The notes: generated from the sequence alone by a model not told the origin. DNA of 64,000 bases from Rahnella bonaserana (GCF_019049675.1 NZ_JAFMOW010000047.1:1-64000), one strand, 5' to 3'; counted from the first letter of the stretch, positions 1 through 10,281 are shown. Translations and numbers: made by a program.

Positions 1-286
1 TTCGTAATAATTCAACTAAATGAATTACTGCTTGGTCACTCTAAGACTTGATATTTTTTGCCACCGAAGTGGCTGATATCGTCTTGTGAGTGCCCACACA
101 GATTGTCTGATAAATTGTTAAAGAGCAGTGAGTTACGCGCTTTCGCTTGCTAACTCGAGGTGGCGTATATTACGCTTTCCTCATTCAGTGTCAACCGTTT
201 ATTTTACCCGGTTGCCGCTGTTTTTAATCTTTCCGACCCGGTTACTTCGTGATGTTGTTCACGTTGTTCCCTGTCGATGGAGCGGC
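1..286 (-). other. rRNA operon leader (16S gene lies beyond the window start)
   Basis: Read on the minus strand, this is the transcribed leader of an rRNA operon. The antitermination element boxA (TGCTCTTTAACAA) is at 115-127 and is followed by the usual conserved leader text. The mature 16S start is not reached at position 1, so the gene lies just outside. In E. coli the rrnG operon sits at the same place downstream of clpB on the same strand, which fits. I see no protein gene in 1-440. Confidence 0.85.
167..194 (-). promoter_or_regulatory. rrn P2 promoter
   Basis: On the minus strand a -35 TTGACA (189-194) and a -10 TAATAT (167-172) are separated by 16 bp, the spacing typical of rrn P2 promoters. 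It lies between P1 and boxA, in the order found in enterobacterial rRNA operons. Confidence 0.85.
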
Positions 287-314
287 ATTATAGGGAGTTC
301 TCAGCAGGCCGCAA
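287..314 (-). promoter_or_regulatory. rrn P1 promoter
   Basis: On the minus strand a -35 TTGCGG (309-314) and a consensus -10 TATAAT (287-292) are 16 bp apart, followed by a GC-rich discriminator (GCCGC) expected for ppGpp-responsive stable-RNA promoters. Upstream (315-360) is A/T rich, consistent with an UP element. Confidence 0.85.
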
Positions 315-384
315 GGGCTAATTTCACTTTTTTAATCAACCGCCCACAAATTCGCCAAATGAATTAATAACGAACACATAATGC

Positions 385-420
385 ATAAAAAACGGGCTCC
401 GGAGTAATCCGGAGCCCGTT
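385..420 (-). terminator. Rho-independent terminator of clpB
   Basis: A perfect GC-rich hairpin (AACGGGCTCCGGA, loop, mirror image; 391-420) is followed on the minus strand by a run of T, about 20 bp beyond the clpB stop codon. Confidence 0.9.
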
Positions 421-440
421 GTGGCTTCCTTATTACCTAA

Positions 441-3014
441 TTACTGTCTTGCAATGATGTGATCATTTTCCACATCGACAGTAATTGGTTTGCCTGGGAT
501 CAGCTTGCCAGACAAAATTTGCTGAGCCAGCGGGTTCTCGATCTCCTGCTGGATGGCACGTTTCAACGGACGCGCACCATAAACCGGGTCAAATCCGGTA
601 TTCCCCAGCAATTCCAGAGCGGCATCGGTCAGCGTTGCTGTGTAGCCGTGTTCTTCTAAACGTTTATACAAACGTTCCAGCTGAATCTTCGCGATATTCT
701 TAATATGCGCATGACCCAGCGGATGGAACACGACGACCTCATCTATACGGTTGATGAATTCCGGACGGAAGCTGTGTGTGACCACTTCCATGACCGATTC
801 TTTCATCTGCGCATAGCTGGCCTCACCGAAGTGCTGCTGAATAATGTCAGAACCCAGGTTAGAGGTCATGATGACCACCGTATTACGGAAGTCGACCGTT
901 CTGCCCTGACCGTCAGTTAAGCGACCGTCGTCCAGCACCTGCAATAAGATGTTGAACACATCCGGGTGCGCCTTCTCTACTTCATCTAATAAGATGACAG
1001 AGTAAGGACGACGCCGAACCGCTTCTGTCAGATAACCGCCTTCCTCATAACCGACATAACCCGGAGGCGCACCGACCAGACGTGAAACCGAATGTTTTTC
1101 CATAAACTCTGACATATCGATGCGGACCATCGCGTCATCGCTGTTAAACAGGAATGTCGCCAGCGCCTTACACAGCTCTGTTTTACCCACACCGGTTGGA
1201 CCGAGGAACAAGAATGACCCGATCGGACGGTTTGGATCCGACAACCCTGCACGACTACGGCGAATCGCATTCGATACGGCTTCTACCGCTTCATTCTGAC
1301 CAATCACACGATTGTGCAGTTCTTCTTCCATACGCAACAGTTTTTCACGTTCGCTTTCCAGCATGCGTGCCACCGGAATACCGGTCCAGCGCGCCAGCAC
1401 GTCGGCAATTTCCACATCTGTCACGCGGTTGCGCAGCAGCTTCATGGTTTTACCTTCCGCCTGAGTGGCGGCTGCCAGTTGTTTTTCCAGTTCAGGGATT
1501 TTCCCGTACTGCAATTCTGACATACGGCCCAGATCGCCAACGCGGCGAGCCTGCTCAAGCGTAATCTTCGCCTGTTCAAGTTCCGCTTTAATATTCTGCG
1601 TGCCGGTAAGGGAAGCTTTCTCCGCTTTCCACTCTTCTTCCAGCTCAGAATATTCGCGCTCTTTCTGGTTGAGCTCGGTTTCCAGCATCTCTAAACGTTT
1701 CACACTGGCGTCATCAGACTCTTTCTTCAAAGCCTGCTGTTCCAGTTTCAGCTGGATAATACGGCGATCGAGACGGTCAAGAGACTCCGGTTTAGAGTCC
1801 ATCTGCATACGAATGCTGGATGCCGCCTCATCTATAAGGTCGATCGCTTTATCCGGTAACTGACGATCCGAAATATAACGGTGGGACAACGTCGCCGCCG
1901 CAACGATAGCCGGGTCAGTAATCTGTACATGGTGATGCAGCTCATAGCGTTCTTTCAGACCACGCAAAATCGCGATGGTGTCTTCAACAGAAGGCTCGGC
2001 AACAAACACTTTCTGGAAACGACGCTCTAACGCCGCATCCTTCTCTATAAACTGACGGTACTCATTTAATGTTGTCGCTCCCACGCAGTGAAGTTCACCA
2101 CGCGCCAGAGCCGGTTTCAGCATATTGCCGGCATCCATTGCGCCATCGGCTTTACCCGCGCCAACCATGGTATGCAATTCGTCGATAAACAGAATGACGT
2201 TGCCTTCCTGTTTAGCCAGATCACTCAGCACGCCTTTCAGACGTTCTTCAAATTCACCGCGATATTTCGCGCCGGCCACCAGTGCGCCCATATCTAATGA
2301 AAGCACACGTTTATTTTTCAGGCCTTCCGGCACTTCACCATTAATGATGCGCTGGGCCAAACCTTCCGCAATCGCGGTTTTACCGACACCAGGCTCACCA
2401 ATCAGAACCGGGTTATTTTTAGTACGACGTTGCAGAACCTGAATGGTCCGGCGAATTTCTTCATCACGACCGATGACCGGATCCAGTTTGCCCTGCTCGG
2501 CACGTTCGGTCAGATCGATAGTGAATTTTTTCAATGCCTGACGTTGGTCTTCGGCATTCTGATCATCCACTTTCTCACCTCCACGCATTTGATCGATAGC
2601 CGCAGTAATTTTCTCGGCCGTTGCGCCGCAGGCTTTTAACACATCAGTTAAAGAGCCGCGGTCTTTCATCACCGCCAGAACAAACAGTTCTGAAGAGATA
2701 AAGGTATCAGCACGTTGCTGTGCCAATTTGTCACAAAGATTTAAAACTCGTACCAGTTCATTGGATGGCTGAACATCACCACCGGTACCTTCAACTTGCG
2801 GCAAACGCCCCAAAGCCTGATCAACGTCCGTGCGCAGTTTCTGGGTATCGACCCCAGCTGCAGTTAATAAAGGACGAACGGTCCCGCCTTCCTGAGTAAG
2901 CAAAGCGCTCATCAGGTGAACAGGTTCGATAAATTGATTGTCGCGCCCAAGCGCGAGTGACTGAGCATCCGCGAGGGCAAGCTGGAATTTGCTGGTAAGA
3001 CGATCCAGACGCAT
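441..3014 (-). CDS. clpB: ClpB disaggregase chaperone (Hsp104 family)
   Basis: ATP-driven hexameric disaggregase that works with DnaK to pull proteins out of aggregates in the cytoplasm. The 857-residue protein has the Clp N-terminal repeat domain, a first AAA+ domain with Walker A GEPGVGKT, the long coiled-coil middle domain, and a second AAA+ domain with Walker A GPTGVGKT plus a C-terminal D2-small domain. Length equals E. coli ClpB. An in-frame codon 21 bases upstream exists, but the ATG at 3014 has GGAGG seven bases before it and gives the family start MRLDRLT, so I chose it. A sigma-32 promoter precedes it, so it should be heat-shock induced. Confidence 0.98.
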   Translation of the reverse strand: MRLDRLTSKFQLALADAQSLALGRDNQFIEPVHLMSALLTQEGGTVRPLLTAAGVDTQKLRTDVDQALGRLPQVEGTGGDVQPSNELVRVLNLCDKLAQQRADTFISSELFVLAVMKDRGSLTDVLKACGATAEKITAAIDQMRGGEKVDDQNAEDQRQALKKFTIDLTERAEQGKLDPVIGRDEEIRRTIQVLQRRTKNNPVLIGEPGVGKTAIAEGLAQRIINGEVPEGLKNKRVLSLDMGALVAGAKYRGEFEERLKGVLSDLAKQEGNVILFIDELHTMVGAGKADGAMDAGNMLKPALARGELHCVGATTLNEYRQFIEKDAALERRFQKVFVAEPSVEDTIAILRGLKERYELHHHVQITDPAIVAAATLSHRYISDRQLPDKAIDLIDEAASSIRMQMDSKPESLDRLDRRIIQLKLEQQALKKESDDASVKRLEMLETELNQKEREYSELEEEWKAEKASLTGTQNIKAELEQAKITLEQARRVGDLGRMSELQYGKIPELEKQLAAATQAEGKTMKLLRNRVTDVEIADVLARWTGIPVARMLESEREKLLRMEEELHNRVIGQNEAVEAVSNAIRRSRAGLSDPNRPIGSFLFLGPTGVGKTELCKALATFLFNSDDAMVRIDMSEFMEKHSVSRLVGAPPGYVGYEEGGYLTEAVRRRPYSVILLDEVEKAHPDVFNILLQVLDDGRLTDGQGRTVDFRNTVVIMTSNLGSDIIQQHFGEASYAQMKESVMEVVTHSFRPEFINRIDEVVVFHPLGHAHIKNIAKIQLERLYKRLEEHGYTATLTDAALELLGNTGFDPVYGARPLKRAIQQEIENPLAQQILSGKLIPGKPITVDVENDHIIARQ

Positions 3015-3051
3015 AACACCTCCAATACTGAACAAAATTGCTACTGGAGAT

Positions 3052-3081
3052 TAGATGAGGTCAACCCTCACGTTTTCAAGG
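3052..3081 (-). promoter_or_regulatory. Sigma-32 heat-shock promoter of clpB
   Basis: Minus strand: -35 CCTTGAA (3075-3081), 14-bp spacer, -10 CCTCATCTA (3052-3060). This agrees with the sigma-32 consensus CTTGAA / CCCCATNTA and resembles the known E. coli clpB promoter. Confidence 0.85.
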
Positions 3082-3144
3082 TTATCTTGACAGTATATTA
3101 GGAGGACTGCTGCTATGCGCGATGGATCGTCTTGATTCGATAGG

Positions 3145-3882
3145 TTATATCAGCCAAATTAAACTTGCCAGCCGTCCGGTTATTCCGTCGCGGCGGTAAG
3201 AGTAAAATTTGTTGCTGTCTGTCACAGTGCAGTACTCGCCACCATAAATCGCGGTGATGCCAGCGGCCTGTAAACGCAATCTGGCTAACAGGTAAATGTC
3301 GGCCATGAATTTGGCTCCCGCAGGCGTAAAAGCAGCGGAGGCATCACTGTTCACCGCCATAAAGGCTTCGCGCACTTCCCCGCCGACTTCAAAATGTGCA
3401 GGACCAATTGCCGGCCCCATCCACGCCATGATTTCCGCGGGAGCTGCCTCAAAGCAGGCAACCGTATTTTCCAATACGCCCGAACACAAACCACGCCAGC
3501 CCGCATGCGCTGCCGCCACTTCATCGCCGTTTTTACTGCAAAACAGAACCGGTAAACAATCGGCTGTCATTGCTGCACAGACGATGCCTGGCTCGCGGGT
3601 ATAAGCCGCATCGGCAATCAGTGAGGGAACAGTCGGAGTTTGCAGTGATAACTGAACTACGTCGGTGCCATGAACCTGCTCCAGCCAGTGTGGCGCAGCA
3701 GGCAAACCACCAAGTTCGATTAACCGCTGACGGTTCAGCGCAACATGCTCAGGAGAGTCCCCGACATGACTGCCGAGGTTAAGCGAACCGTAGGGAGGCA
3801 GACTGATACCTCCTGCACGGGTTGTCGCACATGACCGAACCGATGCCGGTTGCGGCCACTGAGGCTGGATAATCGCGCTCAT
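3145..3882 (-). CDS. pgeF: Purine nucleoside phosphorylase / laccase-domain protein YfiH
   Basis: A 245-residue cytosolic protein of the YfiH/PgeF (Cu-oxidase_4, multicopper polyphenol oxidase-like) family. Members have purine nucleoside phosphorylase and adenosine deaminase activity, and in E. coli PgeF edits peptidoglycan precursors containing L-Ser. The metal-binding set is visible: His71 in the EQVHG motif, Cys109 in TADCLP and His126 in AAHAGWRG. The start codon overlaps the rluD stop (TAATG), so the two genes are translationally coupled in one operon. Confidence 0.93.
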   Translation of the reverse strand: MSAIIQPQWPQPASVRSCATTRAGGISLPPYGSLNLGSHVGDSPEHVALNRQRLIELGGLPAAPHWLEQVHGTDVVQLSLQTPTVPSLIADAAYTREPGIVCAAMTADCLPVLFCSKNGDEVAAAHAGWRGLCSGVLENTVACFEAAPAEIMAWMGPAIGPAHFEVGGEVREAFMAVNSDASAAFTPAGAKFMADIYLLARLRLQAAGITAIYGGEYCTVTDSNKFYSYRRDGITGRLASLIWLI

Positions 3883-4859
3883 TACCAGTTCATCTGGTCC
3901 TTGAACTCTTCGGTATCTGCTTTAAGCGCATTAATCAGGTCAACCATATCCTGAGGAAGTGGCGCATGCCATTCCATCTGAATACCGGTTACAGGATGAT
4001 AAAGGCGCAGCATGGTCGCGTGAAGAGCCTGGCGATCAAAGCCCCGCAGCATATTGATGAATGCTTCGGAAGCGCCCTTTGGCAGACGCGGACGGCCACC
4101 ATAAAGCTGATCGCCCAACAGAGGGTGGTTAATATGTGCCATATGGACGCGGATCTGGTGCGTACGGCCCGATTCCAGACGCAGACGCAGACGCGTATGG
4201 GCACGGAAATGCTCCATGATGCGATAGTGCGTGGTCGCCGGTTTGCCCGTCGGGTGAACCGCCATGTGCGTACGCTTGGTGGAATGGCGCGCAATCGGCT
4301 CATTCACTGTGCCGCCTGCCGTCATTGTACCAATAGCGACTGCTTCATATTCGCGGGTAATTTCGCGTGCCTGAAGTGCAGTGACCAGATGCGTTTGCGC
4401 AGGAACTGACTTCGCGACGACCATCAGACCCGTGGTATCTTTATCGAGACGGTGAACAATGCCACAGCGCGGCACATCAATGATTGCCGGGTAATAATGC
4501 AGCAGCGCATTCAGTACCGTGCCATCAGGATTCCCTGCGCCCGGATGAACAACCAGATCGCGGGGTTTATTGATGACTAAAATATCGTTATCTTCATACA
4601 CGATATCTAAAGCGATATCTTGGGGCAGCCAACGCGCTTCTTCTTCAATTTGCGCATCGATTGCGATAGCCTCGCCACCCAACACTTTTTCTTTTGGTTT
4701 GGTCACTTTTTTGCCATTGACCGTGACCCTGTCTTCAAGGATCCAATCTTTTATGCGAGATCTTGAATAATCAGGGAACAATTCGGCCAAAGCCTGATCT
4801 AACCGTTGACCGAGTTGAGATTCGGCCACCGTTGCGGTGAGTTGTACTTGTTGTGCCAT
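3882..4859 (-). CDS. rluD: 23S rRNA pseudouridine(1911/1915/1917) synthase RluD
   Basis: Converts three uridines in helix 69 of 23S rRNA to pseudouridine, a step needed for normal 50S assembly and termination. The 325-residue protein (E. coli 326) has an N-terminal S4 RNA-binding domain (about residues 18-80) and a RluA-type catalytic domain with the HRLDKDTTG motif holding the catalytic aspartate. It overlaps pgeF by one base and is divergent from bamD with about 130 bp between. Confidence 0.96.
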   Translation of the reverse strand: MAQQVQLTATVAESQLGQRLDQALAELFPDYSRSRIKDWILEDRVTVNGKKVTKPKEKVLGGEAIAIDAQIEEEARWLPQDIALDIVYEDNDILVINKPRDLVVHPGAGNPDGTVLNALLHYYPAIIDVPRCGIVHRLDKDTTGLMVVAKSVPAQTHLVTALQAREITREYEAVAIGTMTAGGTVNEPIARHSTKRTHMAVHPTGKPATTHYRIMEHFRAHTRLRLRLESGRTHQIRVHMAHINHPLLGDQLYGGRPRLPKGASEAFINMLRGFDRQALHATMLRLYHPVTGIQMEWHAPLPQDMVDLINALKADTEEFKDQMNW

Positions 4860-4989
4860 ATGCAGCTTCTTGGTTAACGTTGGGTTTTCACGGCGATGCC
4901 GTTTAAAATAATGTGCTATTGTAGCTGGTCTTTGTCGGGAGCTTAACGGACAGTCTCCCAGAATAACACCTGAGGATAATCAAAACGTC

Positions 4990-5724
4990 ATGACGCGTGT
5001 GAAATATCTGGTGGCAGCAGCCACGTTGAGCCTGGCGCTGGTCGGTTGCTCCAGTTCCAAAGAAACGGTTCCCGATAACCCGCCTAACGTCCTTTATGCC
5101 ACTGCCCAGCAAAAGCTGCAGGACGGTAACTTTAAAGGCGCGATTGCGCAATTAGAAGCGCTGGATAACCGCTATCCGTTTGGGCCTTACTCGCAGCAAG
5201 TTCAGTTAGATCTGATTTATGCCTATTACAAGTCTGCTGACTTGCCAATGGCTCAGGCTTCTATTGATCGCTTTATGCGTCTGAACCCAACCCATCCAAA
5301 CATCGACTACGTCATGTATATGCGTGGTTTAACGGATATGGCGTTGGATGACAGTGCGCTGCAAGGATTCTTCGGTGTTGATCGTTCAGACCGTGATCCG
5401 CAGCATGCGCGTGCAGCATTCCGCGATTTCAGCCAGTTGATCCACACGTATCCAAACAGCCAGTACGCCACTGACGCGACTAAACGTTTGGTATTCCTGA
5501 AAGATCGTTTGGCGAAATACGAGCTGTCAGTGGTGCAATACTACACTAAACGCGGTGCTTACGTCGCGGTTGTTAACCGTGTTGAGCAAATGCTGAAAGA
5601 TTATCCGGATACGAAAGCGACGCATGACGCGCTGCCGTTGATGGAAAGCGCCTATCGTGAACTGCAGCTGAACAACCAGGCTGATAAAGTCGCGAAAATT
5701 ATTGCAGCCAATAACGCCGCATAA
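4990..5724 (+). CDS. bamD: Outer-membrane assembly lipoprotein BamD
   Basis: Essential lipoprotein of the BAM complex that inserts beta-barrel proteins into the outer membrane. The 244-residue protein starts with a lipoprotein signal peptide ending in the lipobox LVGC, followed by TPR repeats (Tol-Pal/BamD fold, residues about 30-220). E. coli BamD is 245 residues. It is transcribed alone, divergently from rluD, and ends in a strong hairpin terminator. Confidence 0.97.
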   Translation: MTRVKYLVAAATLSLALVGCSSSKETVPDNPPNVLYATAQQKLQDGNFKGAIAQLEALDNRYPFGPYSQQVQLDLIYAYYKSADLPMAQASIDRFMRLNPTHPNIDYVMYMRGLTDMALDDSALQGFFGVDRSDRDPQHARAAFRDFSQLIHTYPNSQYATDATKRLVFLKDRLAKYELSVVQYYTKRGAYVAVVNRVEQMLKDYPDTKATHDALPLMESAYRELQLNNQADKVAKIIAANNAA

Positions 5725-5747
5725 TTTTAGAATGTCCGTACACACAA

Positions 5748-5775
5748 ACGGTAGCTCAGGCTGCCGTTTTTTTTT
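5748..5775 (+). terminator. Terminator of bamD
   Basis: An 8-bp stem (ACGGTAGC / GCTGCCGT with one G-U-type mismatch) with TCAG loop is followed by nine T residues, 24 bp after the bamD stop. Confidence 0.85.
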
Positions 5776-6039
5776 GGCTTTGGTTCAGAAAAAGTCAGAG
5801 AAGAGTGAACGTGAGGAACGAAAAAACAGGCTATGAACGCAGAGGATAATGCACTGATCCCATCAATCATGCCTGCTACTGAACGAAGTCTCAAGGCCTT
5901 TCCCGCCATTAATTACCCTGGGTCACATAAACGTCAAAGTTGACAAAAAGTGACAAAAAACCGCGATTTTGGGCAGGCATTTCGTAAAAAGGCTGGTATG
6001 TTGGATTCATCGGAGACGGAAATAAGAGAGGTAAGTCAT
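5776..6039 (+). other. Intergenic region upstream of raiA
   Basis: No gene is supported here. A TTGACA hexamer occurs at 5940-5945 and an extended -10-like TGGTATGTT at 5994-6002, but no single pair has good spacing, so the raiA promoter is not resolved. A purine-rich ribosome-binding site (AAGAGAGG) ends eight bases before the raiA ATG. Confidence 0.4.
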
Positions 6040-6381
6040 ATGACAATCAACATTACCAGTAAACAAATGGACATCACCGCCGCGATTCGTGAACACATCG
6101 AAGGCCGTCTGAAAAAACTGGATAAATGGCAAACTCAGCTCATTAACCCGCACATAATCCTGTCGAAAGAACCACAGGGATTTGTCGCCGATGCGACCAT
6201 CAGTACACCAAATGGAAAACTGGTTGCCAGTGCTACGCACGATGATATGTACGCTGCGATTAACGAAATGACCACTAAACTTGAGCGTCAACTCAACAAA
6301 GCGCAGCATAAGGGTGAAGCCCGCCGTGCAGAATCCGGCGTCAAAGAACTCAATCTGGAACCGGTGCAGGAAGAGGAATAA
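6040..6381 (+). CDS. raiA: Ribosome-associated inhibitor / hibernation factor RaiA (YfiA)
   Basis: Small cytosolic protein that binds between the 30S and 50S subunits in stationary phase or cold, blocks tRNA sites and stabilises inactive 70S ribosomes. The 113 residues match the E. coli length, with the HPF/RaiA beta-alpha-beta fold and the family core [17 protein letters not shown]. An in-frame extension to 5950 lacks family similarity. The ATG at 6040 gives the family start [13 protein letters not shown] and has a ribosome-binding site. A terminator follows at once. Confidence 0.95.
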   Translation: MTINITSKQMDITAAIREHIEGRLKKLDKWQTQLINPHIILSKEPQGFVADATISTPNGKLVASATHDDMYAAINEMTTKLERQLNKAQHKGEARRAESGVKELNLEPVQEEE

Positions 6382-6406
6382 CCGGCTTATCGGAAAGGTA
6401 GTTCGC

Positions 6407-6432
6407 AACGCGCTCTCAGGAGCGCGTTTTTT
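6407..6432 (+). terminator. Terminator of raiA
   Basis: A perfect 9-bp stem AACGCGCTC/GAGCGCGTT with TCAG loop is followed by TTTT, 25 bp after the raiA stop. Confidence 0.9.
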
Positions 6433-6451
6433 GTGCCCTGAGGAAATCTTA

Positions 6452-6481
6452 TTGACACAGGGAAAAGCCAGCGGTTACTTT
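6452..6481 (+). promoter_or_regulatory. Probable pheL-pheA promoter
   Basis: Consensus -35 TTGACA (6452-6457) is followed 18 bp later by a weak -10 TACTTT (6476-6481). It is located 36 bp before the leader peptide ATG, as expected for the phe operon. Confidence 0.6.
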
Positions 6482-6516
6482 AAGACTCTGCTCAAACTTA
6501 TGGAAACAACGCTTAC

Positions 6517-6564
6517 ATGAACACCCGTCTGTTTTTCTTCGCATTCTTTTTTACCTTCCCCTGA
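6517..6564 (+). CDS. pheL: pheA operon leader peptide PheL
   Basis: A 15-codon reading frame encodes MNTRLFFFAFFFTFP, with seven phenylalanines, directly before a hairpin attenuator. Ribosome stalling at the Phe codons when charged tRNA-Phe is scarce should prevent the terminator from forming and allow pheA transcription. E. coli PheL has the same length and the same FFFAFFFTFP ending, but its second to fifth residues differ. Confidence 0.93.
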   Translation: MNTRLFFFAFFFTFP

Positions 6565-6610
6565 TTGGGAGGCGTTTCGTCGCGAAAGAATGAATGCGAA
6601 GACGAACAAC

Positions 6611-6638
6611 AAAGCCTCCTGAAAAGGGGGCTTTTTTT
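6611..6638 (+). terminator. pheA attenuator (regulated terminator)
   Basis: Stem AAAGCCTCCT / AGGGGGCTTT with a short A-rich loop is followed by seven T residues. It sits 47 bp after the pheL stop and 56 bp before pheA, the place of the phe attenuator. Confidence 0.88.
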
Positions 6639-6693
6639 ATGCCTGCGTTTCACACATTTTGCTGAAAGAAAGAACATCTAAAAGGGTAACAAC

Positions 6694-7848
6694 ATGACCG
6701 AGAACTCATTACTGGCTTTGCGCGAACGCATCAGCGCATTAGACCTGAAACTGCTGGCTCTGCTGGCAGAACGTCGCACGATGGCCATTGAAGTTGCGCA
6801 ATCCAAAATGCACTCTCACCGCCCTATCCGCGACAAAGAACGTGAAATTGAACTGATTAATGCACTGATTCAGGAAGGAAAAAAACAGGGGCTGGACGGT
6901 CATTACATTACCCGCGTTTATCAGCTGATCATCGAAGATTCCGTTCTGACTCAGCAAGCTCTCCTCCAGCAACATCTGAATAAAACCCCTTCTGATTCCG
7001 CCCGCATCGCTTTCCTCGGTCCGAAAGGATCTTATTCACATCTTGCCGCACGTCAGTTTGCTGCGCGCCATTTCGGGCAGTTCATCGAATGTGGCTGCCA
7101 GAAATTCCAGGATATCTTCTCTCAGGTAGAAACCGGCCAGGCCGATTACGCGGTATTGCCGATTGAAAACACCAGCTCCGGCTCAATTAATGACGTTTAC
7201 GACCTGCTGCAACACACCAGCCTGTCAATTGTTGGCGAACTGACCAATCCTATCAATCATTGCGTGCTGGTTGCGACAGACACTGATCTCTCCCGGATCC
7301 AGACGGTTTACAGTCATCCTCAGCCTTTCCAGCAATGCAGCCAGTTCATCAACCGTTTCCCTCACTGGAAAATTGAATACTGTGAAAGCACTGCGGCGGC
7401 GATGGAAAAAGTGGCAGCTGCTAATTCTCCACACGTGGCAGCGCTCGGCAGCGAAGCGGGTGGCGCGCTGTATAAACTTCAGGTGCTTGAACATAATCTG
7501 GCGAACCAGCAGGAAAACATCACCCGCTTCATTATTCTGGCACGCAAGGCAATTGAAGTGACGGATCAGGTTCCAGCCAAAACCACGCTGATTATGGCAA
7601 CCGGTCAGCAGGCAGGTGCGCTGGTGAATGCGCTTCTGGTGCTGCGCGATCAGGGCATCATTATGACCAAACTGGAATCTCGCCCGATTAACGGCAATCC
7701 GTGGGAGGAGATGTTTTATATTGATGTACAGGCCAACCTGCGTTCTGAAGAGATGAAAAAGGCACTGAAGGATCTGGCTCCTATCACCCGTTCTCTGAAA
7801 GTGCTCGGTTGTTATCCAAGCGAAAACGTCGTCTCTGTCGATCTGTAA
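6694..7848 (+). CDS. pheA: Bifunctional chorismate mutase / prephenate dehydratase
   Basis: Commits chorismate to phenylalanine: chorismate to prephenate to phenylpyruvate. The 384-residue protein (E. coli 386) has an N-terminal AroQ chorismate mutase (residues about 1-90), a prephenate dehydratase domain (about 105-285) and a C-terminal ACT regulatory domain with the phenylalanine-binding motifs GALV and ESRP. Expression is attenuated through pheL and the enzyme is expected to be feedback-inhibited by Phe. It converges on tyrA. Confidence 0.97.
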   Translation: MTENSLLALRERISALDLKLLALLAERRTMAIEVAQSKMHSHRPIRDKEREIELINALIQEGKKQGLDGHYITRVYQLIIEDSVLTQQALLQQHLNKTPSDSARIAFLGPKGSYSHLAARQFAARHFGQFIECGCQKFQDIFSQVETGQADYAVLPIENTSSGSINDVYDLLQHTSLSIVGELTNPINHCVLVATDTDLSRIQTVYSHPQPFQQCSQFINRFPHWKIEYCESTAAAMEKVAAANSPHVAALGSEAGGALYKLQVLEHNLANQQENITRFIILARKAIEVTDQVPAKTTLIMATGQQAGALVNALLVLRDQGIIMTKLESRPINGNPWEEMFYIDVQANLRSEEMKKALKDLAPITRSLKVLGCYPSENVVSVDL

Positions 7849-7876
7849 TTTCAAAAATACGCTGTAATCATGCAAA

Positions 7877-7914
7877 CAAAAAAGGCGCTGCACACAATGG
7901 CAACGCCCTTTTTT
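7877..7914. terminator. Bidirectional terminator between pheA and tyrA
   Basis: An A-run, imperfect GC-rich hairpin (GGCGCTGC...GGCAACGCC) and T-run lie between the convergent genes, so it can end transcripts from either side. Confidence 0.75.
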
Positions 7915-7928
7915 CATTTCAGGACAAC

Positions 7929-9050
7929 TTACTTCCGGTTGTCGTTAGCCTGTCTCAACAATGCACCACTTTCTTTCAGGAAGCGTGGCGCATAATCGCC
8001 AAACCAGTGCTCAACCTTTCTGAATTTATCGATAAACGCCTGCTTATCGCCACTTTCCAGCAGAGCGAGTGCATCACCAAAACGCTGATAGTAACGTTTG
8101 ATCAGCGCCAGATTGCTTTCTGACGACATAATAATATCAGCATAAAGTTGTGGATCTTGCGCAAACAGTCGCCCGACCATCGCCAGTTCGAGGCGGTAAA
8201 TCGGTGAGGACAACGCCAGTAACTGTTCGATTTGCACATTCTCTTCCGACAAATGCAAACCATAAGCGAAGGTCGCGAAGTGGCGTAGTGCCTGAATAAA
8301 CGCCATGTTCTGATCATGCTCGACGGCGCTGATTTTATGCAACCGAGCGCCCCAAACCTGCAACTGCTCAAGCAGCCACTGATATGCCTGAGGTTCGCGG
8401 CCGTCGCAGTACACCACTACCTGTTTAGCCAGGCTGCTGACATCCGGACCAAACATCGGATGCAGGCCAAGCACCGGGCCTTCATGGACGGCCAGCATCG
8501 CCTGCAGCGGACGGTTTTTCACCGACGCCAGATCCACCAGAATACAGTCTTCAGGCAGTTTCGGCAGACGCGCGATCACTTCTTCAGTCAGATGGATCGG
8601 CACGCTGACGATGACCATTCCAGCATCCGCGAGCAATGTTTCCGCCTGCGGCCAGTCTTCCTGCTCCAGCACTTTCACCTGATAGCCGGAAAGCTCCAGC
8701 AAACGGGTGAACAAACGACCCATTTGTCCGTTGCCGCCAATAATCACCACAGGACGCAACGCCGGATGCAGCGTTTTGAAACCTTTATCGTTTTCGCTTG
8801 AGTAGGACTCACGCATCACACGGCGCAATACATCTTCAATCAAATCAGGAGGAACACCGAGGTTCTGCGCTTCCTGACGGCGTGAAGCCAGCATCGCAGC
8901 TTCACGTTCAGGCACATAAATCGGCAAACCATAACGGCTTTTGACTTCCCCGACTTCCGCCACCAGCGCAAGACGCCGTGATAAGAGATCTAACAACGCT
9001 TTATCGACGTCGTCGATCTGATCGCGCAACGCGTTAAGTTCTGCCACCAT
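7929..9050 (-). CDS. tyrA: Bifunctional chorismate mutase / prephenate dehydrogenase
   Basis: First two tyrosine-specific steps: chorismate to prephenate, then NAD-dependent oxidative decarboxylation to 4-hydroxyphenylpyruvate. The 373 residues equal E. coli TyrA. An AroQ mutase domain fills residues 1-90, the dinucleotide-binding loop GGNGQMG is at 105-111 and the dehydrogenase domain runs to the C-terminus. It begins six bases after the aroF stop, so aroF-tyrA form one operon under the TyrR sites upstream of aroF. Confidence 0.97.
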   Translation of the reverse strand: MVAELNALRDQIDDVDKALLDLLSRRLALVAEVGEVKSRYGLPIYVPEREAAMLASRRQEAQNLGVPPDLIEDVLRRVMRESYSSENDKGFKTLHPALRPVVIIGGNGQMGRLFTRLLELSGYQVKVLEQEDWPQAETLLADAGMVIVSVPIHLTEEVIARLPKLPEDCILVDLASVKNRPLQAMLAVHEGPVLGLHPMFGPDVSSLAKQVVVYCDGREPQAYQWLLEQLQVWGARLHKISAVEHDQNMAFIQALRHFATFAYGLHLSEENVQIEQLLALSSPIYRLELAMVGRLFAQDPQLYADIIMSSESNLALIKRYYQRFGDALALLESGDKQAFIDKFRKVEHWFGDYAPRFLKESGALLRQANDNRK

Positions 9051-9056
9051 AAAAAC

Positions 9057-10133
9057 TTACTCTCCTGCGATTCGTGCCGCCAGCGCATCGCCCAGTTCCT
9101 GATGCATGGTACGCAGCAGATCTTCAGTCGTTTCCCAGTTAATACAGGCATCCGTAACAGACACACCGTATTTCATGGCTGAACGCGGTTGTTCAGAAGA
9201 CTGGCTGCCTTCGTTCAAATGACTTTCCAGCATCAGCCCTGTGATAGAGCGGTTGCCGGCTTTAATCTGGTCGATGACGGACTGAGCCACAACAGGCTGG
9301 CGACGATAGTCTTTGTTTGAGTTACCGTGACTGCAATCTATCATCAAGGAAGGACGGAGTCCCGCGTCAGTCATCTGTTTTTCACAGGCCTGAACGTCCT
9401 GCTCGCTGTAATTTGGTGTCTTACCGCCGCGTAAAATCACATGCCCGTCCGGGTTACCCTGAGTCTGCAACAGACAAACCTGACCGGCCTGATTAATGCC
9501 TACAAAACGGTGCGCCATTTCAGCTGCACGCATAGCGTTGATCGCCGTGCCCAGGCTGCCGTCAGTTCCGTTCTTGAAGCCAACCGGCATTGACAGACCA
9601 GACGCCATTTCGCGGTGTGTCTGTGATTCAGTGGTACGCGCACCGATTGCCGACCAGCTGAACAGATCGCCTAAGTATTGCGGACTGTTTGGGTCCAGCG
9701 CTTCTGTCGCCAGCGGTAATCCCATACCGACCAGTTGCAGCAGCAAATCACGGGCAATGTGCAGCCCTGCTTCCACATCAAACGTGCCGTCCATGTGCGG
9801 ATCGTTAATCAACCCTTTCCAGCCAACAGTGGTACGTGGTTTTTCAAAGTAAACGCGCATCACGATGTACAAACGGTCGCTCAGATCAGCTGCCAGTGTT
9901 TTCAAATGACGCGCGTAATCGAGCGCAGCATCAACATCATGAATCGAACAAGGGCCACACACCACCAGAAGACGAGGATCACGTCCATGCACGATATCGG
10001 CGATGGTTTTACGTGCTTCGGAAATACTGTTTTCATCGCTGACGCTTAATGGAAAACGGTTTTTCAGCTCTTCAGGAGTGATAAGGATTTGTTCAGCAGT
10101 GATGTGAACATTGTTCAGGGCGTCTTTTTGCAT
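9057..10133 (-). CDS. aroF: DAHP synthase, tyrosine-sensitive type
   Basis: Class I 3-deoxy-D-arabino-heptulosonate-7-phosphate synthase, which condenses PEP and erythrose 4-phosphate to enter the shikimate pathway. The 358-residue protein carries VVCGPCSIHD, the (GPR-type) phosphate-binding segments and KNGTDGS typical of the AroF/G/H family. Pairing with tyrA and three upstream TyrR boxes identify it as the Tyr-regulated isozyme AroF. Confidence 0.95.
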   Translation of the reverse strand: MQKDALNNVHITAEQILITPEELKNRFPLSVSDENSISEARKTIADIVHGRDPRLLVVCGPCSIHDVDAALDYARHLKTLAADLSDRLYIVMRVYFEKPRTTVGWKGLINDPHMDGTFDVEAGLHIARDLLLQLVGMGLPLATEALDPNSPQYLGDLFSWSAIGARTTESQTHREMASGLSMPVGFKNGTDGSLGTAINAMRAAEMAHRFVGINQAGQVCLLQTQGNPDGHVILRGGKTPNYSEQDVQACEKQMTDAGLRPSLMIDCSHGNSNKDYRRQPVVAQSVIDQIKAGNRSITGLMLESHLNEGSQSSEQPRSAMKYGVSVTDACINWETTEDLLRTMHQELGDALAARIAGE

Positions 10134-10221
10134 GATCGTGTTCCGCTATAAGGAAAATGGGCTGCCACTGAGGCATCTGCGGACAACATTAACACAGCAC
10201 GTAAACTTATCAAGCCTTACT

Positions 10222-10239
10222 TGTAAACATAAGATTACC
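10222..10239. promoter_or_regulatory. TyrR box 1 upstream of aroF
   Basis: TGTAAACATAAGATTACC fits TGTAAA-N6-TTTACA, keeping the invariant G and C at positions 2 and 17. It is the operator nearest to aroF (88 bp from the start codon). Confidence 0.65.
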
Positions 10240-10263
10240 AATTCACCACAACCAAGCACTTAA

Positions 10264-10281
10264 TGGAAAGTTAACTTTACA
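10264..10281. promoter_or_regulatory. TyrR box 2 upstream of aroF (strong)
   Basis: TGGAAAGTTAACTTTACA matches the TyrR consensus at all but one base, including a perfect right half-site. E. coli aroF also carries three TyrR boxes that mediate tyrosine repression. Confidence 0.75.

Noticed and set aside
128-367. 79-codon open frame in the rRNA leader/promoter region
   Set aside because: Overlaps the rrn P1, P2 and boxA elements on the opposite strand, with no ribosome-binding site.
7225-7917. 230-codon open frame antisense to pheA
   Set aside because: pheA is unambiguous and the antisense frame crosses the terminator without family features.
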